This document shows positions 1-10,649 of a stretch of 64,000 bases of DNA, in pieces; position 1 is the first letter of the stretch, and the number at the start of each line of letters is the position of its first letter. The translations under genes were made by a program, and so were the position numbers. Source of the stretch: Saprospiraceae bacterium (GTDB lineage: Bacteria; Bacteroidota; Bacteroidia; Chitinophagales; Saprospiraceae). Where the stretch lies: contig JADKGD010000074.1 of the NCBI GenBank assembly GCA_016717145.1, positions 109,504-173,503 of the forward strand, read 5' to 3'. The notes under the pieces are model-generated. The model saw only the letters and a program-made list of their open reading frames with translations. It ran no database searches and was not told the origin of the DNA.

Positions 1-45
1 AAAGGAAAGATGGTAAATGAGTACAATTTTGAATTGCTAAAGTAA
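1..45 (+). CDS. C-terminal tail of an unidentified gene, cut by window edge
   Basis: Frame 1 is open from the first base to a TAA at 43-45 and reads KGKMVNEYNFELLK. It is followed by a hairpin at 86-121 that could terminate it. Fourteen residues are too few to assign a family, and the frame may be open by chance. Confidence 0.2.
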   Translation, partial: KGKMVNEYNFELLK

Positions 46-85
46 GTTGTAGCTAGCTCAATGTATCTTAGAATTTAACAATATT

Positions 86-121
86 AAAAACTCCTCGCCA
101 CATGTTTGACTTGGAGTTTTT
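86..121. terminator. Bidirectional hairpin terminator
   Basis: AAAAACTCC (86-94) and GGAGTTTTT (113-121) form a 9-bp stem with an A-run and a T-run on its two sides. It sits just beyond the aroK stop codon, so it can serve aroK on the minus strand and any gene entering from the left on the plus strand. Confidence 0.6.
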
Positions 122-126
122 AGTAT

Positions 127-625
127 TTATATCTTAGCCAAAATTTTGTTTGCAATTTGTTCCGGAGTTCCAATACTCTTGACAGATATATCTGCCTGAT
201 TATAAAATTGGCTCCTTAATCGTTGTAAGACTTCCATAGTAGTAAATAACTCAGTTTCGGTTTTTCCCTTTTTGAGCGGACGTGTTACATCACTTTTGAT
301 TCGTTGCACAATGATATCAGTTGTGGCTTCAATGTATACGGTTATTCCTTTTTCATTAAGGTCATCTATCAGATCATTATGACAAGGCAATCCCCCGCCT
401 GTAGCGACGATGCCATCAACTATATTCCAGTTTTCTATCAATACCTTCTCCATGTTTCTAAAATAGGACTCCCCATGCACGTCAAAAATTTCTGAAATGG
501 TCATTCCTTCTGCCTTTGATATAATTTGATCTGTATCGTAAAAAAGGAATATTAAGTGTCTTAGCCAATATCTTACCGACTGTAGTTTTACCACTACCCA
601 TCATCCCAACCAAAAATATTTGCAT
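127..625 (-). CDS. aroK: Shikimate kinase, interrupted by a one-base frameshift
   Basis: Phosphorylates shikimate with ATP in aromatic amino acid synthesis, in the cytoplasm. The true start is ATG at 625, reading MQIFLVGMMGSGKTTVGKIL, with the Walker A motif GSGKTT. An A6 run near 540-545 (T6 on the coding strand) carries one extra base that breaks the frame. The downstream frame continues YDTDQIIS with the substrate-site stretch VATGGGLP and the lid segment DVTRPLKK. Removing one base gives about 165 aa, normal for the family. Since the organism also encodes aroC, the shift is more likely a sequencing error than a real mutation. Confidence 0.9.
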
Positions 626-638
626 ACCGATAATAATT

Positions 639-677
639 AAAAAAAAAAACGACACAGCTTTTATTTTAACTGTATCG
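639..677 (-). terminator. Rho-independent terminator of the SusD gene
   Basis: On the minus strand CGATACAG pairs with CTGTGTCG (one G-T wobble; 650-677) and is followed by eleven T residues (639-649). It lies 31 bp past the SusD stop and just before aroK, so the two genes are probably separate transcription units. Confidence 0.75.
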
Positions 678-708
678 CTTAATAAATTGTTTTTAGGATC
701 AATGATTA

Positions 709-2907
709 TTAATAACCAGGATTTTGTTTTAAATTAGGATTGGCATTAATGTCTGCTGAAGGAATGGGGAAAATATTCCTGTAAGAAGGAACATTCGCAC
801 CTTCTTTTACACCTCCTTTCCATTGCCATAAATAACTACCATCTGTAAATTGACCAAACCTGACCAAATCTGTCCTTCGATGGCATTCCCAATATAGTTC
901 TCTTGCTCTTTCGTCAAGGATTAAATTCAGATTCAAGTCACTTTCAATAATATTGCCCGCGCTGCCTTTGTAAGCTCTTTCTCTCACTTTATTAAAATAA
1001 GCCACCGCTTTTGCCTTATCGCCCCCGCCAGCGCCTCTGAAAATGGCTTCTGACGCCATTAAGTATACATCCCCCAATCTAAACATAGGAAAATCTGTAT
1101 CCGGAAAATCAGAATCCTTACCTTTGGCACCCGTAGATGTTACATTTCTGAATTTATTTACCGCATATCCATCTGTAAATAAAGTAAGATCGTCAATATC
1201 AACTTTCTGACCATTAGAATAAAAAGAGCCTCTCCTATCGAAACCCGTTAGTCTGAATTCATAGGAATAATCAGGTTTTGTTAGGTCCAATCGCAATTCA
1301 TAGCCTCCAGCTTTTTTGATTTTTATATTGTCACCACCAGCATCAAGAATTCCGTCTGCACCTGTATCACCAAGATTTACCGTCCATGCTTTATTGGCTC
1401 TGAATTTTAATTCCCCGGCTTAAGATCCAATTTTACGGTCAACATATTCAATTCATTATTCCAGGTAAAATCTGTATCTGTATCCCATCCTCCCGGAGTT
1501 GCATCACCGATTACACTCCAAGTTTGTTTTTCTGTTACATAGGTATTATTATTCAGGTCTACCTTGATATAGTAAAATCCTTTCCCAACTTTGATATTTG
1601 CACCGTTAGACTCCAATTTTCCATCTCCGTCAGTATCTCCCAACTTACCACTAAGCGTACTGCTTGGATTTCTTATAATTACAAACTCACCATTATCATT
1701 ATCAAAATATCTATATCCTTCGTATATTTTATTATTTTTTGAAGAAGTTATTGCATTTTTAGTATCTAATCCATCAAAAGGCACATTCTGAAAAGAACCT
1801 GGTACATATATCTTGGAATAGTTCTTTCCAGGATTAAATTCGGCAACGATTCCGGTAAGATCCGCAGGAAACTTTTTCAATCAATTGTTTTGTTGTCCTT
1901 GAACCACCCCATCCACCAGCTACACCTGAAAATGCTGGATCCATAGACCCACCAATACCTGCACGAATTATGAATGTCATGCCTCCCCATGTACGGGTCT
2001 GTACGCCATCAAAATTGATAGGAAAAATAATTTCTTTTGAATTGTGATTATCTGCTAAAAAAAGATTCCCATATTCAGGTTCTAAGGTAAAACCCGCATT
2101 TAATACCTTTTCAGCATACAGCAGAGATTGATCATACTTCTTTTGACCAAGATATACTTCAGCATTGAGATACAACTTACTAAGTAAAGTCCAAACAGCT
2201 GCTTGATCAGCTCTTCCATACTGATTGCCTCTAGGTGCTGAAACCTTATCTTCAATATCCAATAATTCAGCTTCTATAAAATTAAAAAGTTTTGTGGCAT
2301 CATATTGAGGAGCTACAAAAGAACCTACAGGATCATTTTCAGTAGCAAAAGGTACATTCCTGAATATGTCTAACGCATGCCAGTAACTTAAAGCTCGTAA
2401 AAATCTGGCTTCTGCTCTATACTTTGTTATATCCGACCTGAGTGTTCCGGAAACGCCTCTTTCATCCAGTTTTGAATCAGTAGTTTGTCTTAAATATTCA
2501 TTGCATGCAGCTACCTGGTAAAACACTCTGCTATAAAAAGCATATGTAAATCCATCACTTGCTGTCCAATTTTGGTTATGAAAATTTTTAATGGTCTGGT
2601 CATTCCAACCAATTACAGCTTCATCAGTTGTGAGTTCCTGGTGATACCAGAAACCTCTTAAATACTGGCCAAAACCCTCATCAATACCGGAAATATCTGC
2701 TTGACCAGCCGGCCCCTGCTGGCCTGAAACAGCAAACCCCGCATATAATTTGGCCAATACCTGAAGATACGCTTCAGGTGTATCAAAAGCTACATTGGAT
2801 GTATATATGTTTTTATCTAAAGGTAAAGTGTCCAGGTCTTTAACACATCCCTGGGATGTACAAATCAAGGCGATTATCACCATCAATTTTAAATACATAA
2901 ATTTCAT
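709..2907 (-). CDS. SusD/RagB-like surface lipoprotein with inserted SusE-like domains (frameshifted)
   Basis: Surface lipoprotein expected to cap the SusC channel and bind glycan. The N-terminus MKFMYLKLMVIIALICTSQGC has a lipobox Cys. The SusD TPR core follows, and the C-terminal part has the usual FRLGDVYLMASEA and DERARELYWE stretches. Two single-base errors break it, in a T5 run at 1873-1877 and a C4 run at 1413-1416. Joined, it is about 732 aa, some 200 more than a usual SusD. The extra segment (roughly 1270-1860) contains two SusE/F-like repeats; the second reads VIGDATPGGWD and later LKFRANKAWTVNLGD, matching the repeats of the divergent protein at 6020-7809. SusC lies 38 bp upstream, so the two are cotranscribed. 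Confidence 0.88.
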
Positions 2908-2945
2908 TTGTCTATTTTTTATTCGTTTAATTAAAATCTTATTAA

Positions 2946-5915
2946 TTAAAAATCAAAACTCAATCCTAACAGATAAGTTCTGGGTCTGGGATAAATTTGG
3001 TTATCAATACCATTTCCAATTTCCGGATCCAATCCACTATAGGTAGTCACAACAACTGGATTTTGAACAGTAGCATAAATTCTTAAGAACTTATTACCCA
3101 AATTAGTAAAATTATATCCAATGGTGACGTGATCTATTCTGAAAAAAGATGCTTTCTTAACAAAATGATCGCTGAAAGTAAGCTTTGCCTGATCAAGAAC
3201 ATTTAGGTCCACTGCGGATTGATGTACATTGGTCAGGTAATTGGTGGTACCATAAATCCTATTTAGGTAGCCCATATCTGTTTGCACATTGTTGTAAATA
3301 AAATTACCAAGATTGGCTCTACCTGCAAAAGCAATATCAAAATTCTTGTATTTAAAATTGTTGGTCAATCCTAATACATAATAAGGTGCAGGGTTTTTAT
3401 ATCTGTATTTGTCCAGTTCATTTACCTTGCCATCGCCATTTCTATCAGCATACTGACCTTCAAGCAATTTTCCACTTTCGTCATACAATTGCTGATATAC
3501 ATAAAAGGAAGCTGGTCTGTAACCGACCGTATGCACTTGAATATTACTACCCACCCCACCTGAAATACCGCCTGTTAAAACCCCGATATACGTAGAATCT
3601 TCACTGATGGTCAACTTCGTAACTTCAGAAATATTATAAGCAGCATTGGCGCTAATATTCCATTCAATATCTTTAGTCTTCAACGGAGAAAAATTCAAAG
3701 TGAATTCAATCCCTTTTGTTTGCATTGTACCAATGTTGACATTACCCTGATTAGAAAGATTGGATAATGCTGGAAGTGGTATAAAATTAAGAAGATCTTT
3801 TGTACTCCTTTTATAAACTTCTATTGTTCCTGAAACTTTGTCTTTAACTAATGAAAAATCAACACCGGCGTTAAGTGTAGAAGTAGTCTCCCACTTCAAA
3901 TTACCGGAATACCCATTTGCTCTTAGTGTTTCAATAAATTCATCCCCAAGCTGATAGGTGGCATTTGGCAAAGAAAGTTGATATTGCCCAATATAAGGAT
4001 AATAATCGCCACCTAAATTTTGCTGACCTGTAACCCCATATCCCAATCTGAGTTTTACATTATTTAAATATTTGTTTTGGTTATCAACTAATTTGTAAGC
4101 TGCGGCGGCAGCCGGAAATAATCCCCACCTGTTCTCTTTAGCAAATCTTGAAGTACCGTCATTTCTAAGGGTAAAGTATAAAAGAAAACGATTATCATAA
4201 TCGTATTGAACACGACCAAAAAAAGCAAGCAAATATAATTCCTTTTGGACGTTAGTACGTTGTTCTGTCTTTTCCGGAGAGCCGAGAGAATTGGTATTTT
4301 TATAGGAACTGTTTTCGAAGAAATGCTGCCAGGAATAACCAGCCATAAAATCAAGTCCATGTTTGCCAAACCCTTTTTTGTAGTTCAGATAAAATTCGAG
4401 CAATGTGTTCTTCTTGGTCTGATTATACGTATTATTTACACCACCACCATAAATAGCATCAAACGCAAAAGATGCAAAATCTGGAACAATAATAGCACCC
4501 TCTCCTTTTGAATAATCATAAGCCACATTCAAATTTGCCCTTAAGTCAGGAATTGATTTAAATCTGTAATCTATAGATGCATTCGTAATATATTGATCTA
4601 CAGTTGAATTGTCATTCCTTAACTGAAGTAAACCAACAGGATTGGCAGGAGCAAGGCTATTAGGATTTCCATTTGGAAGCGTCCATGTTGTATATCCGCC
4701 AAATCTGCCATCTGTATTATTTACAGGCTTTGTGGGGTCAAAACTCAATGCACTGCCTATGGCTCCCCGGTCCGCAAAATGATTTTTAGACACACTACCT
4801 TTAAACCCTATCTTCAGCTGCAATCTGTTATTCAAAAACCCGGGAGTCAGGTTTATACCTGTTGACAGCCTGTTGAAATTGTCAGTTTTCAATAAACCAT
4901 CTTTATTGGTATATCCAACGGATACTCTATAGGGAATCTGGCCTATTCCACCGGCTACGCTAAGATTGTGATCTTGCCCAAATGCCTGCTGATAAATCTG
5001 ATCCTGCCAGTTTGTATTACTATCCGTCAATAAAGATATTGCTTTTGCCTTGAGTTCAGCTTGTTGAAAAGTATTATTTGTAACCAAATCTCTGAATTCT
5101 TCAGAAGTGAGCACATCTACCAGCTTGGCAGTATGCCCAACGGATACGTTGGCATTATAACTAACTTTAATTTTTTTGCCTATTTGCCCTTTTTTAGTAG
5201 TGATCAGGATGACACCCCCGGAAGCCCTGTTTCCATAAATAGCTGCTGCAGAAGCATCCTTTAATACAGTAAAAGTTTCGATGTCATTAGGGTTAATAAT
5301 ATTTAGGGGATTCCTGCTGCCATTGATTCCCGTATCATCCAGTGGAACACCATCAATTACTATCAAAGGATTATTGGATGCACTAAGAGAGGATTCCCCT
5401 CTGATTCTTATTTTGGCTCCCCCACCCGGACTACCGTCTGTAGTGATGGCAACACCAGCTACTTTTCCGGCAAGCAATTCCTGAGGGCCTGTAATGGCTC
5501 CCCTATTGAAACTACTTGAACTTACTGATTGGATTGACCCGGTTGCATCTTCCCGTTTTACTGTACCATAACCGATAACTACTATGTCTTCCAATAATTG
5601 ACCTGCCGTCAAATTTACATCTACTATAGCCCTTCCTTCTATCGATTCTTCCACTGATGTATAACCTGTATAGCTGAAAATAAGTGTTTTGGTACCTGGT
5701 TCAGCTTCATAAGTGTATGTGCCATCGATATCCGTGATGGTACCGGAAGATTTATTTTCCTTACTTACGATGTCCGCTCCAATAAGCGGCTCACCAGTTT
5801 GTGCGTCTTTAACAATACCTTTTATTATTGTTTGGCCGAGTACAAAATTGGATGAAATACTTAAAAAAGTAGTCAATAAAAGGAATCGATATGTTTTTAA
5901 AAAAAAATAATACAT
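2946..5915 (-). CDS. SusC/RagA-family TonB-dependent outer-membrane transporter
   Basis: Outer-membrane beta-barrel that imports oligosaccharide with its SusD partner, energised by TonB. It is 989 aa and appears intact. A signal peptide ends VLG with Gln at +1. A carboxypeptidase-regulatory-like domain follows at about 30-105, then the plug with the SusC signature DGVPLDD and LKDASAAAIYGNRASGGVI. The barrel ends in a terminal Phe (LLGLSFDF), as outer-membrane barrels do. Neighbouring SusE/F-like domains suggest an alpha-glucan substrate, but no glycoside hydrolase lies in the window, so the substrate is inferred only. Confidence 0.93.
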   Translation of the reverse strand: MYYFFLKTYRFLLLTTFLSISSNFVLGQTIIKGIVKDAQTGEPLIGADIVSKENKSSGTITDIDGTYTYEAEPGTKTLIFSYTGYTSVEESIEGRAIVDVNLTAGQLLEDIVVIGYGTVKREDATGSIQSVSSSSFNRGAITGPQELLAGKVAGVAITTDGSPGGGAKIRIRGESSLSASNNPLIVIDGVPLDDTGINGSRNPLNIINPNDIETFTVLKDASAAAIYGNRASGGVILITTKKGQIGKKIKVSYNANVSVGHTAKLVDVLTSEEFRDLVTNNTFQQAELKAKAISLLTDSNTNWQDQIYQQAFGQDHNLSVAGGIGQIPYRVSVGYTNKDGLLKTDNFNRLSTGINLTPGFLNNRLQLKIGFKGSVSKNHFADRGAIGSALSFDPTKPVNNTDGRFGGYTTWTLPNGNPNSLAPANPVGLLQLRNDNSTVDQYITNASIDYRFKSIPDLRANLNVAYDYSKGEGAIIVPDFASFAFDAIYGGGVNNTYNQTKKNTLLEFYLNYKKGFGKHGLDFMAGYSWQHFFENSSYKNTNSLGSPEKTEQRTNVQKELYLLAFFGRVQYDYDNRFLLYFTLRNDGTSRFAKENRWGLFPAAAAAYKLVDNQNKYLNNVKLRLGYGVTGQQNLGGDYYPYIGQYQLSLPNATYQLGDEFIETLRANGYSGNLKWETTSTLNAGVDFSLVKDKVSGTIEVYKRSTKDLLNFIPLPALSNLSNQGNVNIGTMQTKGIEFTLNFSPLKTKDIEWNISANAAYNISEVTKLTISEDSTYIGVLTGGISGGVGSNIQVHTVGYRPASFYVYQQLYDESGKLLEGQYADRNGDGKVNELDKYRYKNPAPYYVLGLTNNFKYKNFDIAFAGRANLGNFIYNNVQTDMGYLNRIYGTTNYLTNVHQSAVDLNVLDQAKLTFSDHFVKKASFFRIDHVTIGYNFTNLGNKFLRIYATVQNPVVVTTYSGLDPEIGNGIDNQIYPRPRTYLLGLSFDF

Positions 5916-6019
5916 GTGGCTGATTTTTTTTTATTTAAAATAATGGTAAAAATAAAAATAGTTTTTACTTTGTGTCCTATTAACATTAACTTTTTTTTAA
6001 AAAACAAATTTTATAAGTT

Positions 6020-7809
6020 ATGAAGTCACATTTACACTTAGTTTTTCTTTTTTTATGTTCGCTATAATTGCGAATGCTCAGGTTACATCTGTTGGGCTCA
6101 TAGGCTCAGCTACGCCAGGAGGTTGGGATAATGATACTCCAATGACGCAATTGACAGATTCGACATGGACCCTTGATGTTACACTTTCATCTGCTGAAGC
6201 AAAATTCAGAGCTAATGGAACTTGGGATGTCAATTGGGGTGCTAAAGATTTTCCTGAAGGTATCGGTACACAAGGAGGACCTAACATTCCTGTTTTTGCC
6301 GGTGACTATACTGTCAATTTTAATTCATTGTCAGGTCTATATTCATTTAATGTAAAATCCGACATAGGAATCATTGGAGATGCTACACAAAAAGGATGGG
6401 GAGAAGACACTAATTTGTATATTGCAGATAGTGTTAATTACTATACCCTATTGACACTTAAACAAGGTGAGGCTAAATTCAGACAAAATGATGCTTGGGA
6501 TATTAATTGGGGAGATTCTGCTTTCCCTGAAGGTGTAGGAACTCAGGATGGGAGCAATATTAAAGTTTCTTCTGCCGGAAAATATAGAATAGATTTTAAT
6601 AAGGCCACCGGAGCGTATAAATTTTCAGAAGTAGTTGAATTTTCATCTATAGGTGTTATTGGAAGCGCTACACCTGGCGGATGGGATAATGAAACCGCTT
6701 TGACTAAAGATGGCGGAAACCCTGACTTATGGAAAGGTGTTGTAGCCATAAAAGAAGGTGAACTTAAATTCAGAGCAAATAATGCATGGACAATCAGCTG
6801 GGGCGGTGGTACTTTTCCGTCAGACACATCCGCCGGTTCCGATAATATTGTTGTTCCTGCAGGTTCTGAAGGTGATTATCAGGTTTCATTTAATACCAAA
6901 TCATTGATTTATAACTTCTTGAAAATTGGTAATTATCAAACAGTTGGCATCATTGGAGATGCTACTCCATTGGGATGGGACAACAGTACACCAATGGTAC
7001 AAGATGCAACAGACAGATCACTATGGACATTGCGGGTAAAATTAAAAAAAGGTGAAGCAAAGTTTAGAGCGAACAATGCATGGGATGTAAACTGGGGCGC
7101 TGATTCATTTCCTACAGGAACAGGTACTCAGGATGGTGCAAATATACCTATTGAAGAAGGTGATTACAAAATTTCTTTTAATTCAACAACAGGTGATTAT
7201 AATTTTGTAGCTGTGGTAGAATTTTCAAAAATATCTTTGGTTGGCAATGCAGGACCATTTGGCGATTGGCCAGGTGCGGATGACAGTAGAGATACATATC
7301 TTAATAAAGATCCAAATAATGCTAATCACTGGACTTTGGCTAGTGTTGAGCTAAAGGATACTCCAAAGGATGGTGGAATAAAATTCAGAGCAGAAGCAGC
7401 CTGGGCAGTCAACTGGGGATCTGAAGCATTCCCTGTAGGTACAGGTACTCAGGATGGTAAAAATATAGTTTGTACTGCCGGAACTTATAAAATTGATTTC
7501 AGATCTGATACAGGAGACTATGCATTTGCAGAGCCATCATCAACCTATGATTTATTGAGTGGAGATGTAATCTCTATTTCTCCAAACCCTGCAAAGGACG
7601 TTTTAAATATAGGTATCAATACAGAAGTTTTGAAAGGTAGTGTGAATATTGCCATCTTTAATGTTAACGGAACTTTGGTCAAAAACCAAAAAGCTGATGT
7701 CAATGGCAGCGCAAGAATAAATGTATCTGACATACAATCTGGAAATTATGTTGTAAGAATTTCAAATGACAAAAACATTGTTGCTAAGTCAATTATCATT
7801 ATCAAATAA
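6020..7809 (+). CDS. T9SS-secreted protein with five SusE/F-like repeats
   Basis: Probable secreted or surface-attached glucan-binding protein. Five repeats of about 95 aa each open with a motif such as VGLIGSATPGGWDND and contain AKFRAN-W-VNWG and GTQDGxNI. They resemble SusE/SusF starch-binding modules. The last ~80 aa are a T9SS type A sorting domain (SPNPAKDVLNI to SIIIIK). ATG at 6020 starts a signal peptide (MKSHLHLVFLFF...) that is put out of frame by a T7 run at 6048-6054 that should be T8. The in-frame start at 6055 would lose half of it. Cleavage after ANA would leave Gln first. It is divergent from the SusCD pair. No glycosidase domain is visible. Confidence 0.85.
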
Positions 7810-7828
7810 TTTTTGATTATATTAAAAT

Positions 7829-7861
7829 AAAAGGCCTGGTAGATTTCCGGGCCTTTTTTTT
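7829..7861 (+). terminator. Rho-independent terminator after the SusE-like gene
   Basis: AAGGCCTGG and CCGGGCCTT form a 9-bp stem (one T-G wobble) around a 7-nt loop, followed by a T8 run. It is 20 bp past the stop at 7809. Confidence 0.85.
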
Positions 7862-7912
7862 CTACAAGTACACTCCTATTAAAAATTGCTACTTTTTTCG
7901 TTAAAAAAATAT

Positions 7913-7920
7913 TACTTTTG
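7913..7920 (+). promoter_or_regulatory. -7 box TACTTTTG for aroC
   Basis: Matches the Bacteroidota -7 consensus TAnnTTTG exactly. It lies only 4 bp before the aroC ATG at 7925, so the mRNA would be leaderless or nearly so. No clear -33 TTTG is seen. Confidence 0.5.
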
Positions 7921-7924
7921 TTTC

Positions 7925-9003
7925 ATGGCAGCTAACACTTTTGGAGAAGTTTTCAGGGTTACAACCTTTGGTGAATCTCATGGCACTGGCATTGGATTAA
8001 TCATAGATGGGTGTCCGGCTGGCATAGATATTGACGAAAACTTCATTCAATCAGAACTTACCAGGCGAAAACCAGGGCAGTCTAAAATCGTAACACAAAG
8101 AAAAGAAGAGGAATTATTTGTTATTCAAAGCGGCCTTTATGAAGGTAAAACTACTGGAACACCGATAAGTATTTTTATCCCAAATACAGACCAAAAGTCT
8201 AAAGATTATAGCCATATTGAGCACATTTTCCGACCTTCTCATGCAGATTATACTTATCAGGCAAAATACGGTATTCGCGACCATGCCGGTGGTGGAAGAT
8301 CATCAGCAAGAGAGACTGCCGCAAGGGTTGCTGCCGGCGCAGTTGCAAAAACTGTACTTTTTCATCTTGGAATCTCTATTAATGCATACGTTAGCCAGGT
8401 AGGTGAGATCAAAATTCCCGAAAATGCCGAAATTGATTTTACAAAAACTGAAGAAAATATCATCAGATGCCCACATGGAGAAACAGCTTCTAAAATGATT
8501 GAATTGATCATGCAAATAAAAAAGATGGTGATACCATAGGTGGGATGATAAGCTGCTATATCGTTGGTTGTCCACCTGGGCTCGGAGCGCCTGTTTTTGA
8601 TAAATTACACGCAGACTTAGGAAAGGCAATGTTAAGTATTAATGCCGTTAAAGGCTTTGAGTTTGGTTCAGGATTCAAAAGTATTGTCATGCGAGGTTCG
8701 GAACATAATGATGCTTTTATAAATAATAATGGTCAAATAATTACATCAACCAACCATTCCGGAGGTATTCAAGGTGGAATTAGCAATGGAATGCCCATTC
8801 ACTTTAATGTAGCATTTAAGCCAGTCGCTACGATTGTAAGCCCACAGGAAACCGTTGATAAAGATGGAAATGAAGCCATCGCCGAAGGCAAAGGGCGTCA
8901 TGATCCATGCGTCGTACCAAGAGCAGTTCCTATTGTGGAAGCTATGGCTGCTTTAGTTCTTGTAGACCATTACCTCAGAAACAAAGCAATTAAGATATCA
9001 TAA
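7925..9003 (+). CDS. aroC: Chorismate synthase, one-base frameshift
   Basis: Converts EPSP to chorismate using reduced FMN. The start is ATG 7925 (MAANTFGEVFRVTTFGESHG), chosen for family similarity and the adjacent -7 box. Motifs FGESHG, AGGGRSSARETAAR and GRHDP are present. The frame breaks at an A6 run (8518-8523) that should be A7, restoring QIKKDGDTIGGMISCYIVG. The joined length of about 360 aa is normal. With aroK also broken by a homopolymer indel, error is the simpler explanation. Confidence 0.93.
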
Positions 9004-9138
9004 TCATATACGTAGACAGAAAAGAAACCTTAATTTTTGAAGGACTTAGACTTAAAAAACAATCATCTCGTCGATAAATATTTTAAGAAAAGTATTTTTT
9101 AGCTACATTGCTCTTAATTAATTTCTCAAAGTTTTATT

Positions 9139-10626
9139 ATGTTTCCAACTACCATTCTTTTTCTTGGACTTTGGATCATTTTTAAAGAAAATAAATCTTT
9201 ATCCCCTTTTTTGTGTGGTGCTTTTTTTCTCAGCATGATATCAATGATCTTGCTTTTATGGGTTCAATCGACCATAATGCCTATGTTCCTAATAGAAAGC
9301 GCTTTAAAATGTTTCGGACTTGCCATTTTTGGATTTGTATTAAATGCTACCAGTTCTAATAAAATTTTACAGGTTTTACTTTTGGCAATATCAGTTTATG
9401 CATCATCATTCTTAAATATTACAACTAATGATATTGAGTCAACCAAAATAAATAAATTTGATGACAATGGTGAAATAATGGTAGAAGTAAAACCAGAACA
9501 TGTACCAATGCTTAAAAAATTTGCACAAAAGTATAAAATTACAACCCGACCTGCATTTTATCCGACATCAGCGTTGATAACCGACCTTGACGAATATTAT
9601 ATATTGGATGTTCCAAATGAAAAGCAAATACAGGTCGAAACTATCCTAAAAGAATTACAATCTTATAAAGAATTTATTTGGGTCGAACCTAATGAAATCA
9701 TTCCTTTTGAATTTCCCCAGAAATCTGATGTCCCGCCAACACAATCCAAAGTAGTTACAAATGACCCTTCTGTTTCATTACAATGGCAGCTGGCATTTTT
9801 AAACATGAATAAATATTACAGTCTTTTTGAAGGGAATCGTTTAAAACCTAAAAAAAAGGCTAAACTATTTATCCTTGATACAGGTCTTGACGGCAAACAT
9901 GAAGACATTGAGTCGATGTCTAAAGTTTCGCTGGATAAACAAGGGCATGGTACCCATTGTGCTGGTATAGCGGCTGCAATAACCAACAATAATTTGGGTA
10001 TTGCGTCTATGTCTCCGGGAAAAGAATGGGTTGAAATCCAAAGCATTCAAGTCATTGGCAATGTGGGATTCGGCACACAATTTCAAATAATTTCAGGCAT
10101 CATTCAAGCTGCAGATAATGGTGCAGATGTCATCTCTTTGTCCCTTGGCGGTATTACCAACCAGGAAAGAGAAAAAGCTTATAATGATGCTGTCGCTTAT
10201 GCAAATAAAAAAGGAGCCATTGTGGTAGTAGCAGCTGGAAATGCTAATCTGGATGCCAAAAGATACAGTCCTGCAAATGCTCAAAACGTCATTGCCGTTT
10301 GCTCAGTTTCTGATCAAAAAATAAAATCAGGCTTCTCCAACTATGTGGCTAATATTTCTATGGCTTTGGCGGCTCCCGGAGAAAAAATTTTATCCACTAC
10401 CCCATCTAATAGTTATACATCATTTAGCGGCACATCGATGGCTACACCTCAGGTGGCAGGACTAATAGCGGTTATGAAAGCATTAAGTCCTGATTTGTCT
10501 ACATCAGATGTTTTCAGCATTTTAAATGAAACAGGAGCCATAACAGTGGACCCAAATAGGACTGGCCAATTGATACAACCTTATGAAGCCATTTTAAAAT
10601 TGATTGTTTCGGAACCAAAATTATAG
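9139..10626 (+). CDS. Membrane-anchored subtilisin-like (S8) serine protease
   Basis: The first ~92 residues hold about four hydrophobic helices (roughly 3-15, 25-42, 46-68, 76-92). A stretch at about 110-185 resembles a propeptide/inhibitor-like domain. The S8 catalytic domain runs from about 210 to 490. The triad is visible as Asp247 in LDTGLDG, His270 in GHGTHCAG and Ser433 in GTSMATP, with oxyanion Asn368 in AAGN, so it should be active. Most bacterial subtilases have a cleavable signal peptide instead of a multi-helix N-terminus. The substrate is unknown. Confidence 0.88.
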   Translation: MFPTTILFLGLWIIFKENKSLSPFLCGAFFLSMISMILLLWVQSTIMPMFLIESALKCFGLAIFGFVLNATSSNKILQVLLLAISVYASSFLNITTNDIESTKINKFDDNGEIMVEVKPEHVPMLKKFAQKYKITTRPAFYPTSALITDLDEYYILDVPNEKQIQVETILKELQSYKEFIWVEPNEIIPFEFPQKSDVPPTQSKVVTNDPSVSLQWQLAFLNMNKYYSLFEGNRLKPKKKAKLFILDTGLDGKHEDIESMSKVSLDKQGHGTHCAGIAAAITNNNLGIASMSPGKEWVEIQSIQVIGNVGFGTQFQIISGIIQAADNGADVISLSLGGITNQEREKAYNDAVAYANKKGAIVVVAAGNANLDAKRYSPANAQNVIAVCSVSDQKIKSGFSNYVANISMALAAPGEKILSTTPSNSYTSFSGTSMATPQVAGLIAVMKALSPDLSTSDVFSILNETGAITVDPNRTGQLIQPYEAILKLIVSEPKL

Positions 10627-10649
10627 GCATGATTAGCATTGTACAAAAA

